Shown here: in pieces, positions 1 through 8,298 of the stretch
How the letters are laid out: the number at the start of each line of letters is the position of its first letter
Position numbering within the stretch: position 1 is the first letter of the stretch
Source of the DNA: Brevundimonas goettingensis
GTDB taxonomy: Bacteria; Pseudomonadota; Alphaproteobacteria; Caulobacterales; Caulobacteraceae
Assembly: GCF_017487405.1 (NCBI RefSeq)
Contig: NZ_CP062222.1
Location: forward strand, 2,961,001-3,025,000
DNA length: 64,000 nucleotides
Reading direction: 5' to 3'
Translations under genes and position numbers: made by a program
The notes under the pieces: model-generated
The model's database searches: none
Told to the model about the DNA's origin: nothing
What the model saw: only the letters and a program-made list of their open reading frames with translations

Positions 1-267
1 CGCCGAAGGCGGACAGGATGGCCGCAAGCGGACATTGCGAACAGCCGCTTTGAGCCCCATGCAGACATCCCTTCCAAAGCCCGAGAGCGAATTTTCTCAG
101 AGAGGTCCAGACCACCAAGCCGTGCGTCGCGTGATCAACACCGGACCGGATACACTCTGCGCTGGACCGCTCCCCTACGCGCGGCTCTGAAGCGTCGTCG
201 GTTTGAGGTGCGCCACATCTTAACCGACGACGCTGATGCCGCGGCGGAGCGTGCGTCGCACCACCTC
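1..267 (+). CDS. possible 3' end of a phage gene (partial at left edge)
   Basis: Frame 1 is open from the window edge to a TGA at 265-267, giving about 88 residues rich in Arg and Ala. It stops 40 bases before the tail-fibre start, where the end of an upstream virion gene would be expected. No domain is recognisable, and an open frame this long is not rare at this GC content. A competing 43-aa ATG frame (59-190) overlaps it. Confidence 0.3.
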
Positions 268-307
268 ATCTGACCGCCGACACTGATCTCCGCATTGGAG
301 ACTGCAT

Positions 308-3300
308 TTGGCGCGCCTCAACATTCCCGACGAACCGACGTTCCAGACGTACACGGTCACGACGGCGCAGGCCGTGTTTCCGTTTACGTTCGCAGTGTTT
401 GCCAAGGCGGACCTTAGGGTCACTGTTGACGGCGCCCCGCTGGGCCAGTCGGACTTTGTGCTGAGCGGCCCAATCACCGAGTCCGGCGGCTATCAGGGCG
501 GTGTGGTCACTCTCAACACTGCTGCTATTGCCGGCCAGGTCGTCATCATCAGCCGCTTTGTCGCCCCCGTGCGCGCCAGCCAGTTTGCGCCCGCAAACAC
601 CGTGCCGGTCGGCTCAATCGATCAGGCGCTAAACCGTCTGACAGCCGCGCAGCAAGACCTGCAGCGTCAGTTCGACGGCGGCTTCAATCCTACTCTGGCT
701 GCCGGGATTTCCTTCCTGCCAGCTGGAACCGCCGCACTCCTTCAGAGCATTCAAGACAAGCTGCGCCGCACCTCCAACGTCGAAGACCGCACCGGCGCCA
801 CGGCCTATGCCAAGCTGGTTAACGCGCTCGCAGTGCACCCGACTGTCGGCTACGGACCGCTGTTATTCAACGATTTCATCAACGCGACGGGCGACATTGT
901 CGTGCCCGAGGGTGTGCATCTGCAAGGCCCTCTCACGCCGGCGCAGTTGAATAGCGCGAACTATGACTTCAGCCGCGGGACAATCCGCATGGCTGCGGGC
1001 AAGACCATCAAGCTGATGCCGGGCGCGTCGATCGACGGTTTTGTGATTATCCACGCCGGGCGCTCGGTTCCATATGGCTCGAACGCAGCGGCTCTGGATG
1101 ATCTCGCGACTTGGGACGATGGCTCGATTGCGATCACGGTGCAGGGCGAAGACTGCCGTATCACCAACATCATGCCCCTCGGCTTTGAGCTTGCGATCCG
1201 TTCGAACGGCTACGGCCGCCTGACGTGCGATAACGTCAAAGGCGACTGCCTGAATGGCATCTGGATCACCGACAGCTACGACGTGACCCGTCTGGAAAAC
1301 TGCCACTTCTGGCCCTTCTTGACGGCCTATGTCGCCCCGGGCGGCGACCAGAACATCCTGTTCCGCGACGGCATCGCTTATCGCTACTCCGGGACAGGCG
1401 ACTGGCTGAAGGCGACCAACTGTTTCTCTTTCGGCTATGGTCAGGGGACCAACACACAGCAGGCCGACCACATTACGCTGCTGGGCTGCGCTTTCGACAA
1501 CGTCAACTCGCTGGCGAAGACGGACACTATCGGCATCTATGTGGGGCCGGGCTCGCGCTCGGTAGAGATCATGGCGTGCCAGACTGCGGCGCAGGGCTCA
1601 TCGATAATCATCGACAACGCGCCAGACGCTGACCCTTATCCGTCCGCCGTGGTCGAGATCATTGGTCATCGGTCGTGGGCGACGCACCTCTGCCATATCC
1701 AGCATAATGCTGGTTATCTGAACGTGCTCGGCGGGACGTGGGAGTTGAACAGCGTCAACGAGTTCCGCTTCGCCGACGCGATCCTGGGAGCGACGATCAA
1801 CATCCCGCCGCCCTCCGATCCGACCTACGTCGGGACGGACGTGGCTATCGCCAAGGTCACGATCCAGGGCCAGAACAACGAGCCGTTTACGTTCAACCTC
1901 GTCCAGAACCGTCGCCAGCAGGACCCGGCCTCGAACTATCACGCGGCGATGAACCGCTGCATCGCCAAGGCGAACCTTCTGGGGTCGAACTGCGTCGTCT
2001 ATATCCCCGCCGGAACGTGGGACTGTTCGAACCTCGGGCCGTTCACGCGCATCGTCTGCGACGACTTCCGGCTGCGCGGCGACGGCGACTCCTCCATCCT
2101 CGTCCCGCCGAAGGACTGCGTTGCGTTTCAGTGGGGCAACAATGCCGCCAACACGATCGACGGCGGCGGGTCCTACCAGGTGCACTATCGCTACCCAGTG
2201 ATGGGCGACGCGACGACCCTACTGTTCGAGCTGTCGAACTGCTCGAACCTGCGCTTCGAGAACAACAACTTCGAGCGAAGCGTCCGCATTATCCAATACG
2301 GCACGGACCCGACCAAGCCGGTCGCGTCGATCCATTTCCACCGCAACTACGGCTTCGTCGGCAACTCGGGACAGCCGACGCTCGATCATCGCTACGGCAA
2401 CGGGCGTTTTGCCGACGACAACGATTTCTATGTGGCGGGCGTCGCGCCTCCGGTAGCCTTCGCGCCGGTCAACGTCGCGGCGGGGACCTTCTTCTTTGCG
2501 TCGGTGGATCGTGATCTCGACACGGCGCTGATCGGCCGCAACTTCCTCCAGCGCTTCGACCGGAACGTCTTCATTCGCGCGAGTGCGGGGAACATCGTCT
2601 ACTGCGTCCAGGTAGATGGAAGCGGTGTCAACGACTACGTCAACAATAGCGTGACGATGCGCGCCCAGAACGGCGGGATCATCCATTTCGTCAAGGTGTC
2701 AGGTTATCACCAAGGCCTCGGGAGCTTCGCGCTTCGGCTCGCGACGGACCGTGACACGAACCCGGGCGCAGGGTCGCTCATCAAGCGCGTCACGATCGTT
2801 GACGGCGAGTTCTTCCTGTCCCGGTATCAAGGCATCCTCATCGACAAAGGCGTCGAGGACACTGTGATCAACGGCGTCCAAGTCTATCAAACCGACATGA
2901 TCGGTGCGGCGGACCCAGCGCCGCGCGGGGCCCTGGAGTTCGCTGCAGGATGTACCCGTTTCACGGTTGCAGCGACGCGATGCGGCGGCACCGATCCCGC
3001 CATCGGGTTCACCTCTCAATCGGCCTATGGGGTGAAGATCGGTGCGGACTGCGACGCCTATTCGGTCGACGCCTATGCGCAAGGGGCGGTTCAGGCCTGG
3101 ATGCTCGCCCCGAACGCCGCCCCGTCATTGCAGCGTCGCGTCTCCGGCAATGCGAACTCCAACTATGCTGTCACTCAGGCCATTCCCGCACCGCCCGTCA
3201 ACGTGATTCAATACAACACCACCCCTTTCACCAAGCGGATCTATTTCGGTGGCGGAACGGGCAACACCTACAAGGTGAACGACGTGCTGCTGCCCAATAC

Positions 3301-3391
3301 GTCGGGCGAGCTGGTGGTCGATCAGGGCGGGAGTTGGGAACGGTTCACCGGAACCACGGCACCCACCATCGTTGAACAGGTCATGGCCTAG
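308..3391 (+). CDS. prophage tail fibre / tailspike with beta-helix (pectate-lyase-like) body
   Basis: The first ~120 residues resemble the T7-type tail-fibre N-terminal domain that docks fibres to the virion: a beta-rich segment with VTVDG and GGVVTLNTA, then an Ala/Gln-rich helix ending near QDLQRQF. The remaining ~900 residues are Gly/Asn-rich with repeated short beta-strand patterns (DGFVI, NCHFW, NNNFER), as in right-handed parallel beta-helix spikes, with two apparent lobes (about 185-530 and 560-950). The TTG start is chosen because GGAG lies 8 bases upstream; no ATG fits. The protein probably recognises, and may cleave, host surface polysaccharide. No catalytic residues can be assigned by eye. 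Confidence 0.85.
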   Translation: MARLNIPDEPTFQTYTVTTAQAVFPFTFAVFAKADLRVTVDGAPLGQSDFVLSGPITESGGYQGGVVTLNTAAIAGQVVIISRFVAPVRASQFAPANTVPVGSIDQALNRLTAAQQDLQRQFDGGFNPTLAAGISFLPAGTAALLQSIQDKLRRTSNVEDRTGATAYAKLVNALAVHPTVGYGPLLFNDFINATGDIVVPEGVHLQGPLTPAQLNSANYDFSRGTIRMAAGKTIKLMPGASIDGFVIIHAGRSVPYGSNAAALDDLATWDDGSIAITVQGEDCRITNIMPLGFELAIRSNGYGRLTCDNVKGDCLNGIWITDSYDVTRLENCHFWPFLTAYVAPGGDQNILFRDGIAYRYSGTGDWLKATNCFSFGYGQGTNTQQADHITLLGCAFDNVNSLAKTDTIGIYVGPGSRSVEIMACQTAAQGSSIIIDNAPDADPYPSAVVEIIGHRSWATHLCHIQHNAGYLNVLGGTWELNSVNEFRFADAILGATINIPPPSDPTYVGTDVAIAKVTIQGQNNEPFTFNLVQNRRQQDPASNYHAAMNRCIAKANLLGSNCVVYIPAGTWDCSNLGPFTRIVCDDFRLRGDGDSSILVPPKDCVAFQWGNNAANTIDGGGSYQVHYRYPVMGDATTLLFELSNCSNLRFENNNFERSVRIIQYGTDPTKPVASIHFHRNYGFVGNSGQPTLDHRYGNGRFADDNDFYVAGVAPPVAFAPVNVAAGTFFFASVDRDLDTALIGRNFLQRFDRNVFIRASAGNIVYCVQVDGSGVNDYVNNSVTMRAQNGGIIHFVKVSGYHQGLGSFALRLATDRDTNPGAGSLIKRVTIVDGEFFLSRYQGILIDKGVEDTVINGVQVYQTDMIGAADPAPRGALEFAAGCTRFTVAATRCGGTDPAIGFTSQSAYGVKIGADCDAYSVDAYAQGAVQAWMLAPNAAPSLQRRVSGNANSNYAVTQAIPAPPVNVIQYNTTPFTKRIYFGGGTGNTYKVNDVLLPNTSGELVVDQGGSWERFTGTTAPTIVEQVMA

Positions 3392-3601
3392 CGGCTATGA
3401 CCCCTTGGGTAAGTGTCGGCACGTTCGCCGGCGAAGCCTTCAACGCTAAGATGGCGTCACGACTGGCGCCGAGAGTGATTTCCCAGAAACCGCCATCTTC
3501 GACGAGCGTCTTAACTCGCGACTAACCTGATTGCTCGTTGCGAGACCTGGAACTTTCGAAACCGCAGCGGCTCAACCCGCCAAGCTGAAGGGACGGCCAC
3601 C

Positions 3602-4015
3602 TTGAAGCTCCATCATTCGGCCGCCGTCGTCGTGACATCGCTATTTGCGGCATGGTTGCTCAGTAACTGCCAGGAAGCTCCCGCTGCGGCCGTCACCAGA
3701 GACGCGACCTGCGCCAACTCCCGCACCAACCAAGTCTCGTGTCCCTTGATGATCGGAGAGCAGAATTATCGGCTTGATAGCGGTCTGACCCAATATCTGA
3801 AGCTAACAAACACGTCGGACCAGCCGTTGCAGATCGACGCGGTCCAAGGCGCGACCGCAGGCAGGGGCCGAGAATTTCTGGAGTATTGCGTGGGCCGCAA
3901 TCGCTTCGAGACCGGCCAGTCGGACGCCAGCGAAGGTAGCGAAGACCGCACAAAAGACGGCCATCCCATAGAAGATGGTTTTGCCGATCGGTTCTCGTGT
4001 CCGCCTCGCCATTGA
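3602..4015 (+). CDS. putative small lipoprotein (prophage accessory)
   Basis: This 137-aa frame opens with a signal peptide and a lipobox-like LLSNC at residues 20-24, followed by a Cys-containing domain (CANSRTNQVSCPL). An AAGGGA element precedes the TTG start. Its 3' half overlaps, antisense, a membrane-protein frame at 3803-4126, and its last ~50 residues look like the shadow of that gene. Either the two genes overlap convergently or this one has lost its true C-terminus. Function unknown. Confidence 0.45.
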   Translation: MKLHHSAAVVVTSLFAAWLLSNCQEAPAAAVTRDATCANSRTNQVSCPLMIGEQNYRLDSGLTQYLKLTNTSDQPLQIDAVQGATAGRGREFLEYCVGRNRFETGQSDASEGSEDRTKDGHPIEDGFADRFSCPPRH

Positions 4016-4126
4016 TCTGGTTGCGGGGATCGACAGCATGAGGATCAGGCTGTTCCAGAAAACCATCCATTGGGCGTAACCCGCTGCAATTTGGTCGGCA
4101 GTAAGCGGCGGCGGCGGTCCATGCAT
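3803..4126 (-). CDS. putative small membrane protein
   Basis: This 107-aa leftward frame has two hydrophobic segments (about residues 20-34 and 50-72, including GKTIFYGMAVFCAVFATFAG) separated by a basic loop, typical of a small inner-membrane protein. Its C-terminal ~27 residues lie antisense to the lipoprotein frame at 3602-4015 and look less natural, so the true end may differ. No family recognised. Confidence 0.4.
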   Translation of the reverse strand: MHGPPPPLTADQIAAGYAQWMVFWNSLILMLSIPATRSMARRTREPIGKTIFYGMAVFCAVFATFAGVRLAGLEAIAAHAILQKFSAPACGRALDRVDLQRLVRRVC

Positions 4127-4441
4127 ACCGCTGTCGTATCAGAGTTTCAGCGTGCGCCCAGACCCCATCGCTCCCAGCGAGAATGGGCACGCGCGGCGCT
4201 CGTTGCGCCTGAGGTTGAGGACTGACCGCCGCGCGGCAAGCCTCCCCCCGGAGGCAGAGCGAAGATGACATGGTGACCTTGCAGTAGCCTTAACGCACCA
4301 CGCCTCAGACGATTCGGGTGGCGGCCCGGCCGGTTGGGTGGGGTGTGCCGGGCCGCCTGCTGCGCAAGCTGTCAGGCACCGCGTAGCGATCTACTGTCCG
4401 ATGGACCACTGGCCCGCGCAAGCCCCCACGTCCCTGACGAG
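4127..4441. other. interval without a convincing gene
   Basis: Short frames exist on both strands, but none has a ribosome-binding site together with plausible composition. Nothing recognisable is seen. Confidence 0.5.
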
Positions 4442-4540
4442 TCAGTCGACAAGGTTCCAGAGCACCTTGAGGCCGCGCCACCATTCGATGGGGGCGATTA
4501 GCGTAACGATCAACTCGCGGTGGCGTCGATTTCGCTTCAT
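4442..4540 (-). CDS. 32-aa small ORF
   Basis: The frame starts MKRNRRHRELIVTLIAPIEW and ends WNLVD. It has a basic N-terminus and a hydrophobic, Trp-rich centre, and AGAAGG sits 5 bases before the ATG. It resembles the small basic or membrane-active peptides common among prophage accessory genes. Support rests on the ribosome-binding site and composition only. Confidence 0.35.
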   Translation of the reverse strand: MKRNRRHRELIVTLIAPIEWWRGLKVLWNLVD

Positions 4541-4610
4541 CTGAGCCTTCTGCCACGAGACCGTTGAGGCCGGCTTAAGCCCCACGCCCTCACATAGATC
4601 GGGGCGATCG

Positions 4611-4850
4611 TACTGGGGCAATGAGGACGACTATGGGAAAGGCATGTTCTCAAGGGCCGATTTCGACACCCTCAGGGACCGCTTAGCGGCCGCTAAGGGG
4701 CGCTTCATCCTGACCAACAACGACCGCCCCGAAACCCGCGCCCTGTTCGCCGACGACGCCTTTCATATCGAGCCCGTCGGCGTAACCTATCGCCTCAGCG
4801 GCGCGCCGACTGAGGCCCGCGAACTGATCATCAGGAGTTCAGGATCATGA
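4611..4850 (+). pseudogene. C-terminal remnant of a D12-class DNA adenine methylase
   Basis: From 4611 the frame reads YWGNEDDYGKGMFSRADF and continues to RFILTNNDRPETRALF and ARELII. This matches the end of phage/Dam-type N6-adenine methylases just after the catalytic DPPY motif. The tyrosine is kept, but the preceding DPP and the whole N-terminal AdoMet-binding half are missing. Translation could still start at 4644, giving 68 aa that could not methylate DNA. The stop overlaps the next start (ATGA, 4847-4850), so the fragment was probably once first in a two-gene unit. Confidence 0.7.
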
Positions 4851-5338
4851 CGGTGAAGGCATTTGGGTTCGCCCGGCGAGTTGCTTGGGAAGAGTTCGCT
4901 CTTGGAGACGTGGTTGTTGCCCGCCTGCCCTCTGGGGCCCGTGCGGTCGGCGTGGTCGGGACCGACGACGACAGGGATTACCTCTTTGTCGGGCTCTGGG
5001 CCGAGGACGCGGATTGCAGTCACTTCCCGGTCGCTTACGAGCTGGCCGAGCTTAGGGAGTCGCTCGGAAAGATAGATGGGGAGCTGGTGCTAGAGCCCAG
5101 GGAAGGCGACCCGATCTTTCCGGTTGGGACTAAGACCCTTGGCCGAGGCCTTTTCCTGGCTTCGGGCGGAGCGTTGGTCGCAGCAATAAAGGTCGACCTT
5201 TATGGAGGCGAGCGCATGGGCGCTATCGACCTGGATACTGGCCAAAGGCTTGCCGCGAGAGGGACGCTTTCAGCCCTCACGAGCTGGCGTGTCGGGATCT
5301 CTCAAGCGGGGCGGAAGGAGACGTTCTGGCTCCCATAG
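4847..5338 (+). CDS. conserved-looking hypothetical protein (prophage accessory)
   Basis: This 163-aa soluble protein is translationally coupled (4-base overlap) to the methylase remnant. It is predicted mostly beta, with SH3-like VVVARLPSGARAVGVVG near residues 23-39 and an acidic centre, and has no signal peptide or membrane segment. Composition matches genuine coding sequence. No family recognised; the coupling suggests it once worked with, or regulated, the methylase. Confidence 0.6.
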   Translation: MTVKAFGFARRVAWEEFALGDVVVARLPSGARAVGVVGTDDDRDYLFVGLWAEDADCSHFPVAYELAELRESLGKIDGELVLEPREGDPIFPVGTKTLGRGLFLASGGALVAAIKVDLYGGERMGAIDLDTGQRLAARGTLSALTSWRVGISQAGRKETFWLP

Positions 5339-5464
5339 TGCTCTAGAACCTCTTGTCCCGGACTCCAGCCGCTTCTGTCGCGCTTCAACGGCATAGCACA
5401 GGGCGACCTGCCCACGCCCTCACACAAACGGGAGTTGGTCTTGGCGAGGAAGCGGACCTTCCGG

Positions 5465-5490
5465 AAGTCTGCTAGGGGTGGAGAGCGGTC
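5465..5490 (+). repeat. dispersed intergenic repeat, copy A
   Basis: Shares AAGTCYGCTAKGGGTSGAG and the following AGCGGTC with a copy at 6649-6674. Related AGCGGAC half-sites occur near 28-36 and 5890-5940. It looks like a short dispersed repeat confined here to the prophage accessory block. Confidence 0.4.
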
Positions 5491-5584
5491 GTCGAGCGCG
5501 GCAGTTTCGTCCCTCCCGCTTTGCCCAATCTGGGCGGCAAAAGTCTGGCTTGCCCCGGACCCCGGCTTAGGTAAAGCTTGAACG

Positions 5585-5929
5585 ATGATGATGCTTGGCT
5601 TGGCCATTCTGATCGGGTCGGCAGGTGGCCTTGGTATCGGGTGGATTTCGCCTGCTCGTTTGCGCGGGATGCTGATCGCCGCGTGGATCGTCGCCCCTGC
5701 AATCGCGCTCGCCGCATGGGGTGCGCTTTCTCCGTCCGGAATGTTTGGGCGGTGGACCTGGCTCGTTGCTCTGATTTATGCGGCACTGCCGCTCTCGCTT
5801 TGGGCGGCGGGAAGCGCAGCCGGGTTCATCGCGGGGCGGTGGCAAGGCGCGAACCGCCGAAGGTCTCCTAAGGGTCGGTTTCAGTCCTCGGCATTCAGCC
5901 CGAAAGCGGACCTTGGCGGACCTGTCTGA
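5585..5929 (+). CDS. small membrane protein
   Basis: This 114-aa protein has three hydrophobic spans (about residues 2-21, 26-47 and 58-82) followed by a basic, Ser-rich tail. The start is an MMM cluster at 5585. The tail runs into the AGCGGAC repeat (about 5890-5935), so the original C-terminus may have been shorter. Function unknown. Confidence 0.5.
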   Translation: MMMLGLAILIGSAGGLGIGWISPARLRGMLIAAWIVAPAIALAAWGALSPSGMFGRWTWLVALIYAALPLSLWAAGSAAGFIAGRWQGANRRRSPKGRFQSSAFSPKADLGGPV

Positions 5930-5974
5930 AAGCGGACGTGTTGAAGACCTGAACGCGGGCGGGTAGGCCTTGGA

Positions 5975-6601
5975 TCAACTTGAGTGGGTTCTACCCGGCG
6001 GTTCTTGTCGCTCCCAACAGCCTTCCGTGGCGTTTCGTGCGGCGATGCCCCAATCCGCAATCGCGCCGGCGTTCGAGGAAAACTCCACGTAGGCGGGATA
6101 ACGCTCTGCCTGCTGCGCGGTGCTGCTCCAGAGCGTCCAACTCGTGCCGTCCAGCACGATGACCGGAAACTCCGGCGGCCATGTCATTCCCGGTATGACG
6201 GTGCGGGGCGGGGTGAACGACTGAAATTCCTGCACCAAACGCAAAAGGGTGGGGCAGCGGTCACTATCAGTCCAACTGATCTGATCCGGCTTCCCCGCAT
6301 GGCGATCCAGTTGACGCGCGACCAAGCGAAGACGTGTTGGCTGCCCTTCCGGAGCCCCCTCGCTGGTGGGGTCGAAATAGATCGAGACCGAGCCTGACAA
6401 GGTCTGAAAGGCATCCCTCCAGCGCCAACCGAGCGATGGCGAGCGGTGGTTCCACAGGACGTCATCGCCGCTCTCAGCAGGCGCGACGCGCGCCTGCTGA
6501 CGGGCTTGGCTATCCGTTGTTTGTGACAAGACAGTCGCGTTGGCACATGAGGCGAATGCCAAGGCGGCGCACAAGGAAACGGCGTAGAGCTGTTCACGCA
6601 T
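5975..6601 (-). CDS. secreted hypothetical protein
   Basis: This 208-aa protein begins with a signal peptide ending near ASCANA (residues 17-23), giving a predicted periplasmic product of about 185 aa. It contains two well-spaced Cys (DRCPTLLRL and TEGCWERQ) that could form a disulfide. It stands alone, facing the lysis genes. Domain unknown. Confidence 0.6.
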   Translation of the reverse strand: MREQLYAVSLCAALAFASCANATVLSQTTDSQARQQARVAPAESGDDVLWNHRSPSLGWRWRDAFQTLSGSVSIYFDPTSEGAPEGQPTRLRLVARQLDRHAGKPDQISWTDSDRCPTLLRLVQEFQSFTPPRTVIPGMTWPPEFPVIVLDGTSWTLWSSTAQQAERYPAYVEFSSNAGAIADWGIAARNATEGCWERQEPPGRTHSS

Positions 6602-6648
6602 GGCTAAATGTTTGCATGCCTGACCGGCACTGGAAAGCTCGCCTTCTT

Positions 6649-6674
6649 AAGTCCGCTATGGGTCGAGAGCGGTC
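6649..6674 (+). repeat. dispersed intergenic repeat, copy B
   Basis: Imperfect match to 5465-5490 (AAGTCCGCTATGGGTCGAG, then AGCGGTC). It is followed by a further TAGCGGACC half-site near 6690-6700 in the gap between the two leftward genes. Confidence 0.4.
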
Positions 6675-6732
6675 TTTCGCCTGCCGCCTAATAGCGGACC
6701 CCTCGCCCCAGGCGAGCTTGAGGGCGTGATGA

Positions 6733-6888
6733 TCAGCCAAGTATCACCCGCGCTGCGAAGCGGACCGCGATAAGCGCGACCACGACCACCACCACCACTA
6801 TGACCCAGATGCGCCTCCCTGAACGGCGCCGGCGCAACTTCGGCGCGGCTGGCCAGAACGGGTTCGGTCGGTCGTGCTTCATCGGCAT
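6733..6888 (-). CDS. 51-aa single-span membrane protein
   Basis: The frame begins MPMKHDRPNPFWPAAP, has an Arg cluster at residues 19-26, then one hydrophobic span (about 27-42) containing seven consecutive Val. This is the layout of a small bitopic inner-membrane protein with its basic N-terminus in the cytoplasm. An in-frame GTG two codons upstream is an alternative start. It lies immediately before the endolysin and could be an accessory lysis (holin-like) protein, which is only an inference from position. Confidence 0.5.
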   Translation of the reverse strand: MPMKHDRPNPFWPAAPKLRRRRSGRRIWVIVVVVVVVALIAVRFAARVILG

Positions 6889-6937
6889 GGCCACATTCTA
6901 GGTCGCCCCCGCCCATCCTGACAATCTGGAGGCCACC

Positions 6938-7406
6938 ATGACCTACTCGCTGGGTGCGAAGTCGCGCGCCAAACTCGTCGGCGTCGCGCCGAAGCTGGCT
7001 GCTGTCGTCATCGCGGCGATCGCGAAGAGCCGGCAGGACTTCACCGTTTATGAGGGCCTGCGGACCGTCGATCGTCAGAAGAAGCTCGTTGCCTCGGGTG
7101 CCAGCAAGACCATGCACTCGATGCACATCAAGCAGGCTGACGGTGTCGGCCATGCCGTAGACCTCGTGCCCTGGATCGACGGATCGCCGCGCTGGGAATG
7201 GGGTCCGATCTATGAAATCGCCCGGGCGGTGCGAGAGGCCGCCATTGAGCAGGGCGTGGCCATTCGCTGGGGTGGCGTCAGGGATAAAGCGCTCTCCGAC
7301 CTCCCTGCGGACGCCAAGGGCATTCAGGCGGCTGTCTCGGCCTACTGCGCGCCGTCATCCCGGCCCGGACTTCATCGACGGCCCACATTTCGAGCTCGCC
7401 CGATGA
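6938..7406 (+). pseudogene. prophage endolysin, M15-type D,D/L,D-peptidase, frameshifted
   Basis: The first 137 codons match phage M15 peptidases: FTVYEGLRTVDRQKKL, then the zinc-ligand region with GHAVDL at about residues 74-79. The expected C-terminus, PDFIDGPHFELAR with the last zinc-binding His, is present but in the +1 frame (7353-7406). A single-base insertion or two-base deletion therefore lies near 7349-7353, and the uncorrected frame reads on into the spanin genes. Unless rescued by frameshifting, the product lacks the third zinc ligand. The restored stop overlaps the i-spanin start (ATGA). Confidence 0.8.
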
Positions 7407-7755
7407 TCCGGAACCTGATCGCCGTCCTTGGGCTGCCCCTCGTCCTAGCCGGGGTCCAGACGTGGCGCATCGACAGGGTGAAGCACGACCTCACCCTGTC
7501 GCGAGAACAGGTGAAGGCGCTGGCCGCCCGCCTCGACGTCGCCGATCGCGACGCCCAGACGCAGGCCACCCAGTGCGACGCCCGCGAGGCCAACGCCCGC
7601 CAACCGCCCAGACCATCGAACGCATCATCACGAGGACTGTCCATGTCGATACCCAAGGCTGCGCTGTTCGCGAGCTTGTTCCTGCTGACGAGTTGCGGGA
7701 CGCTCTTCAGCCGGGCGCCCGCGGCCAAGCCGCTCTCGCCCAGTCTCTGCACTGA
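7403..7755 (+). pseudogene. i-spanin (Rz-like), frameshifted
   Basis: ATG 7403 opens a signal anchor (about residues 3-19), then a coiled-coil-prone periplasmic segment (LSREQVKALAARLDVADRD). Near 7600 the frame changes: the continuation (TAQTIERIITRTVHVDTQGC, then ELRDALQPG) is read in the frame ending at 7755. Membrane anchor plus coiled coil directly after an endolysin is the classic inner-membrane spanin arrangement. The shift lies in a C-rich tract and would abolish the C-terminal half. Confidence 0.7.
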
Positions 7756-7903
7756 GGTCCGACACGCGTCGCCCATGCCTGCCGGTGCGTCAGTCGTCCA
7801 GCCCGTCACTGAAGCGGAGAAGGACGCCTTCCGGCTGTTCATGACCTGGGTGGCTGAAAGCCTGTCGATTGGCGAGCAACGCCGCGAAGGCCGAGGCGGC
7901 TAA
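7643..7903 (+). CDS. o-spanin (Rz1-like lipoprotein) overlapping i-spanin
   Basis: This 86-aa product has a signal sequence and lipobox LLTSC (residues 13-17), with Pro-containing sequence after it. GAGG lies 7 bases before ATG 7643. It overlaps the i-spanin region in another frame, as phage Rz1 overlaps Rz. Outer-membrane anchored o-spanins pair with i-spanins to fuse inner and outer membranes at lysis. This gene is intact although its partner is not. Confidence 0.75.
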   Translation: MSIPKAALFASLFLLTSCGTLFSRAPAAKPLSPSLCTEVRHASPMPAGASVVQPVTEAEKDAFRLFMTWVAESLSIGEQRREGRGG

Positions 7904-7941
7904 AGCGGCCTGCTGATACCGAACCGCATGTCCTGCAAATC

Positions 7942-7975
7942 AAAGCCCGTCACGCCTCACGGGGTGGCGGGCTTT
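7942..7975. terminator. bidirectional hairpin between convergent genes
   Basis: AAAGCCCG pairs with CGGGCTTT around a short loop, giving A and T runs on both sides. It lies between the end of the o-spanin gene and the stop codon of the leftward gene at 7950, and could terminate both. Confidence 0.55.
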
Positions 7976-8282
7976 CATCGTTCTGGTCATTGAACATCCC
8001 CACTGCCTCAAGCGTCTCATCCTCCAGCTGGAAGTCGAGCACGATTTCGAGCAGGCTCACGGCGCGGGCGGCGCCTTCGGGATCAAGGTCGGGCCCCGAG
8101 CCGAAGTAGGCGATCTGGGCCGCTAACTCTGCCGGATTGGCGGAAAGAGTTGCGGCGATCTGGGCCCATGTGTCGTTCAGCTCCGCGACCGTCGCCTCAT
8201 GAAGGTCGGGCGGCCAATCAAATCGCTCGGCCAGGGCGACAACCGCTCTCCGATCGGCTTCGCTGTCTTTGATCTCGCCCAT
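7950..8282 (-). CDS. hypothetical prophage protein
   Basis: This 110-aa acidic, mostly helical soluble protein (EATVAELNDTWAQIAATL; GAARAVSLLEIVLDFQLE) has no membrane segment. GGGAG lies 8 bases before the ATG. It is last in a compact leftward run with the small membrane protein and the DUF3606 protein. Function unknown. Confidence 0.6.
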   Translation of the reverse strand: MGEIKDSEADRRAVVALAERFDWPPDLHEATVAELNDTWAQIAATLSANPAELAAQIAYFGSGPDLDPEGAARAVSLLEIVLDFQLEDETLEAVGMFNDQNDESPPPREA

Positions 8283-8298
8283 GTCGGAACTCTCCCGG

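Noticed and set aside
7322..7903. Single multidomain endolysin-spanin fusion
   Set aside because: The long frame merely reads through after the frameshift; the true C-terminal motifs of endolysin and i-spanin are both in other frames.
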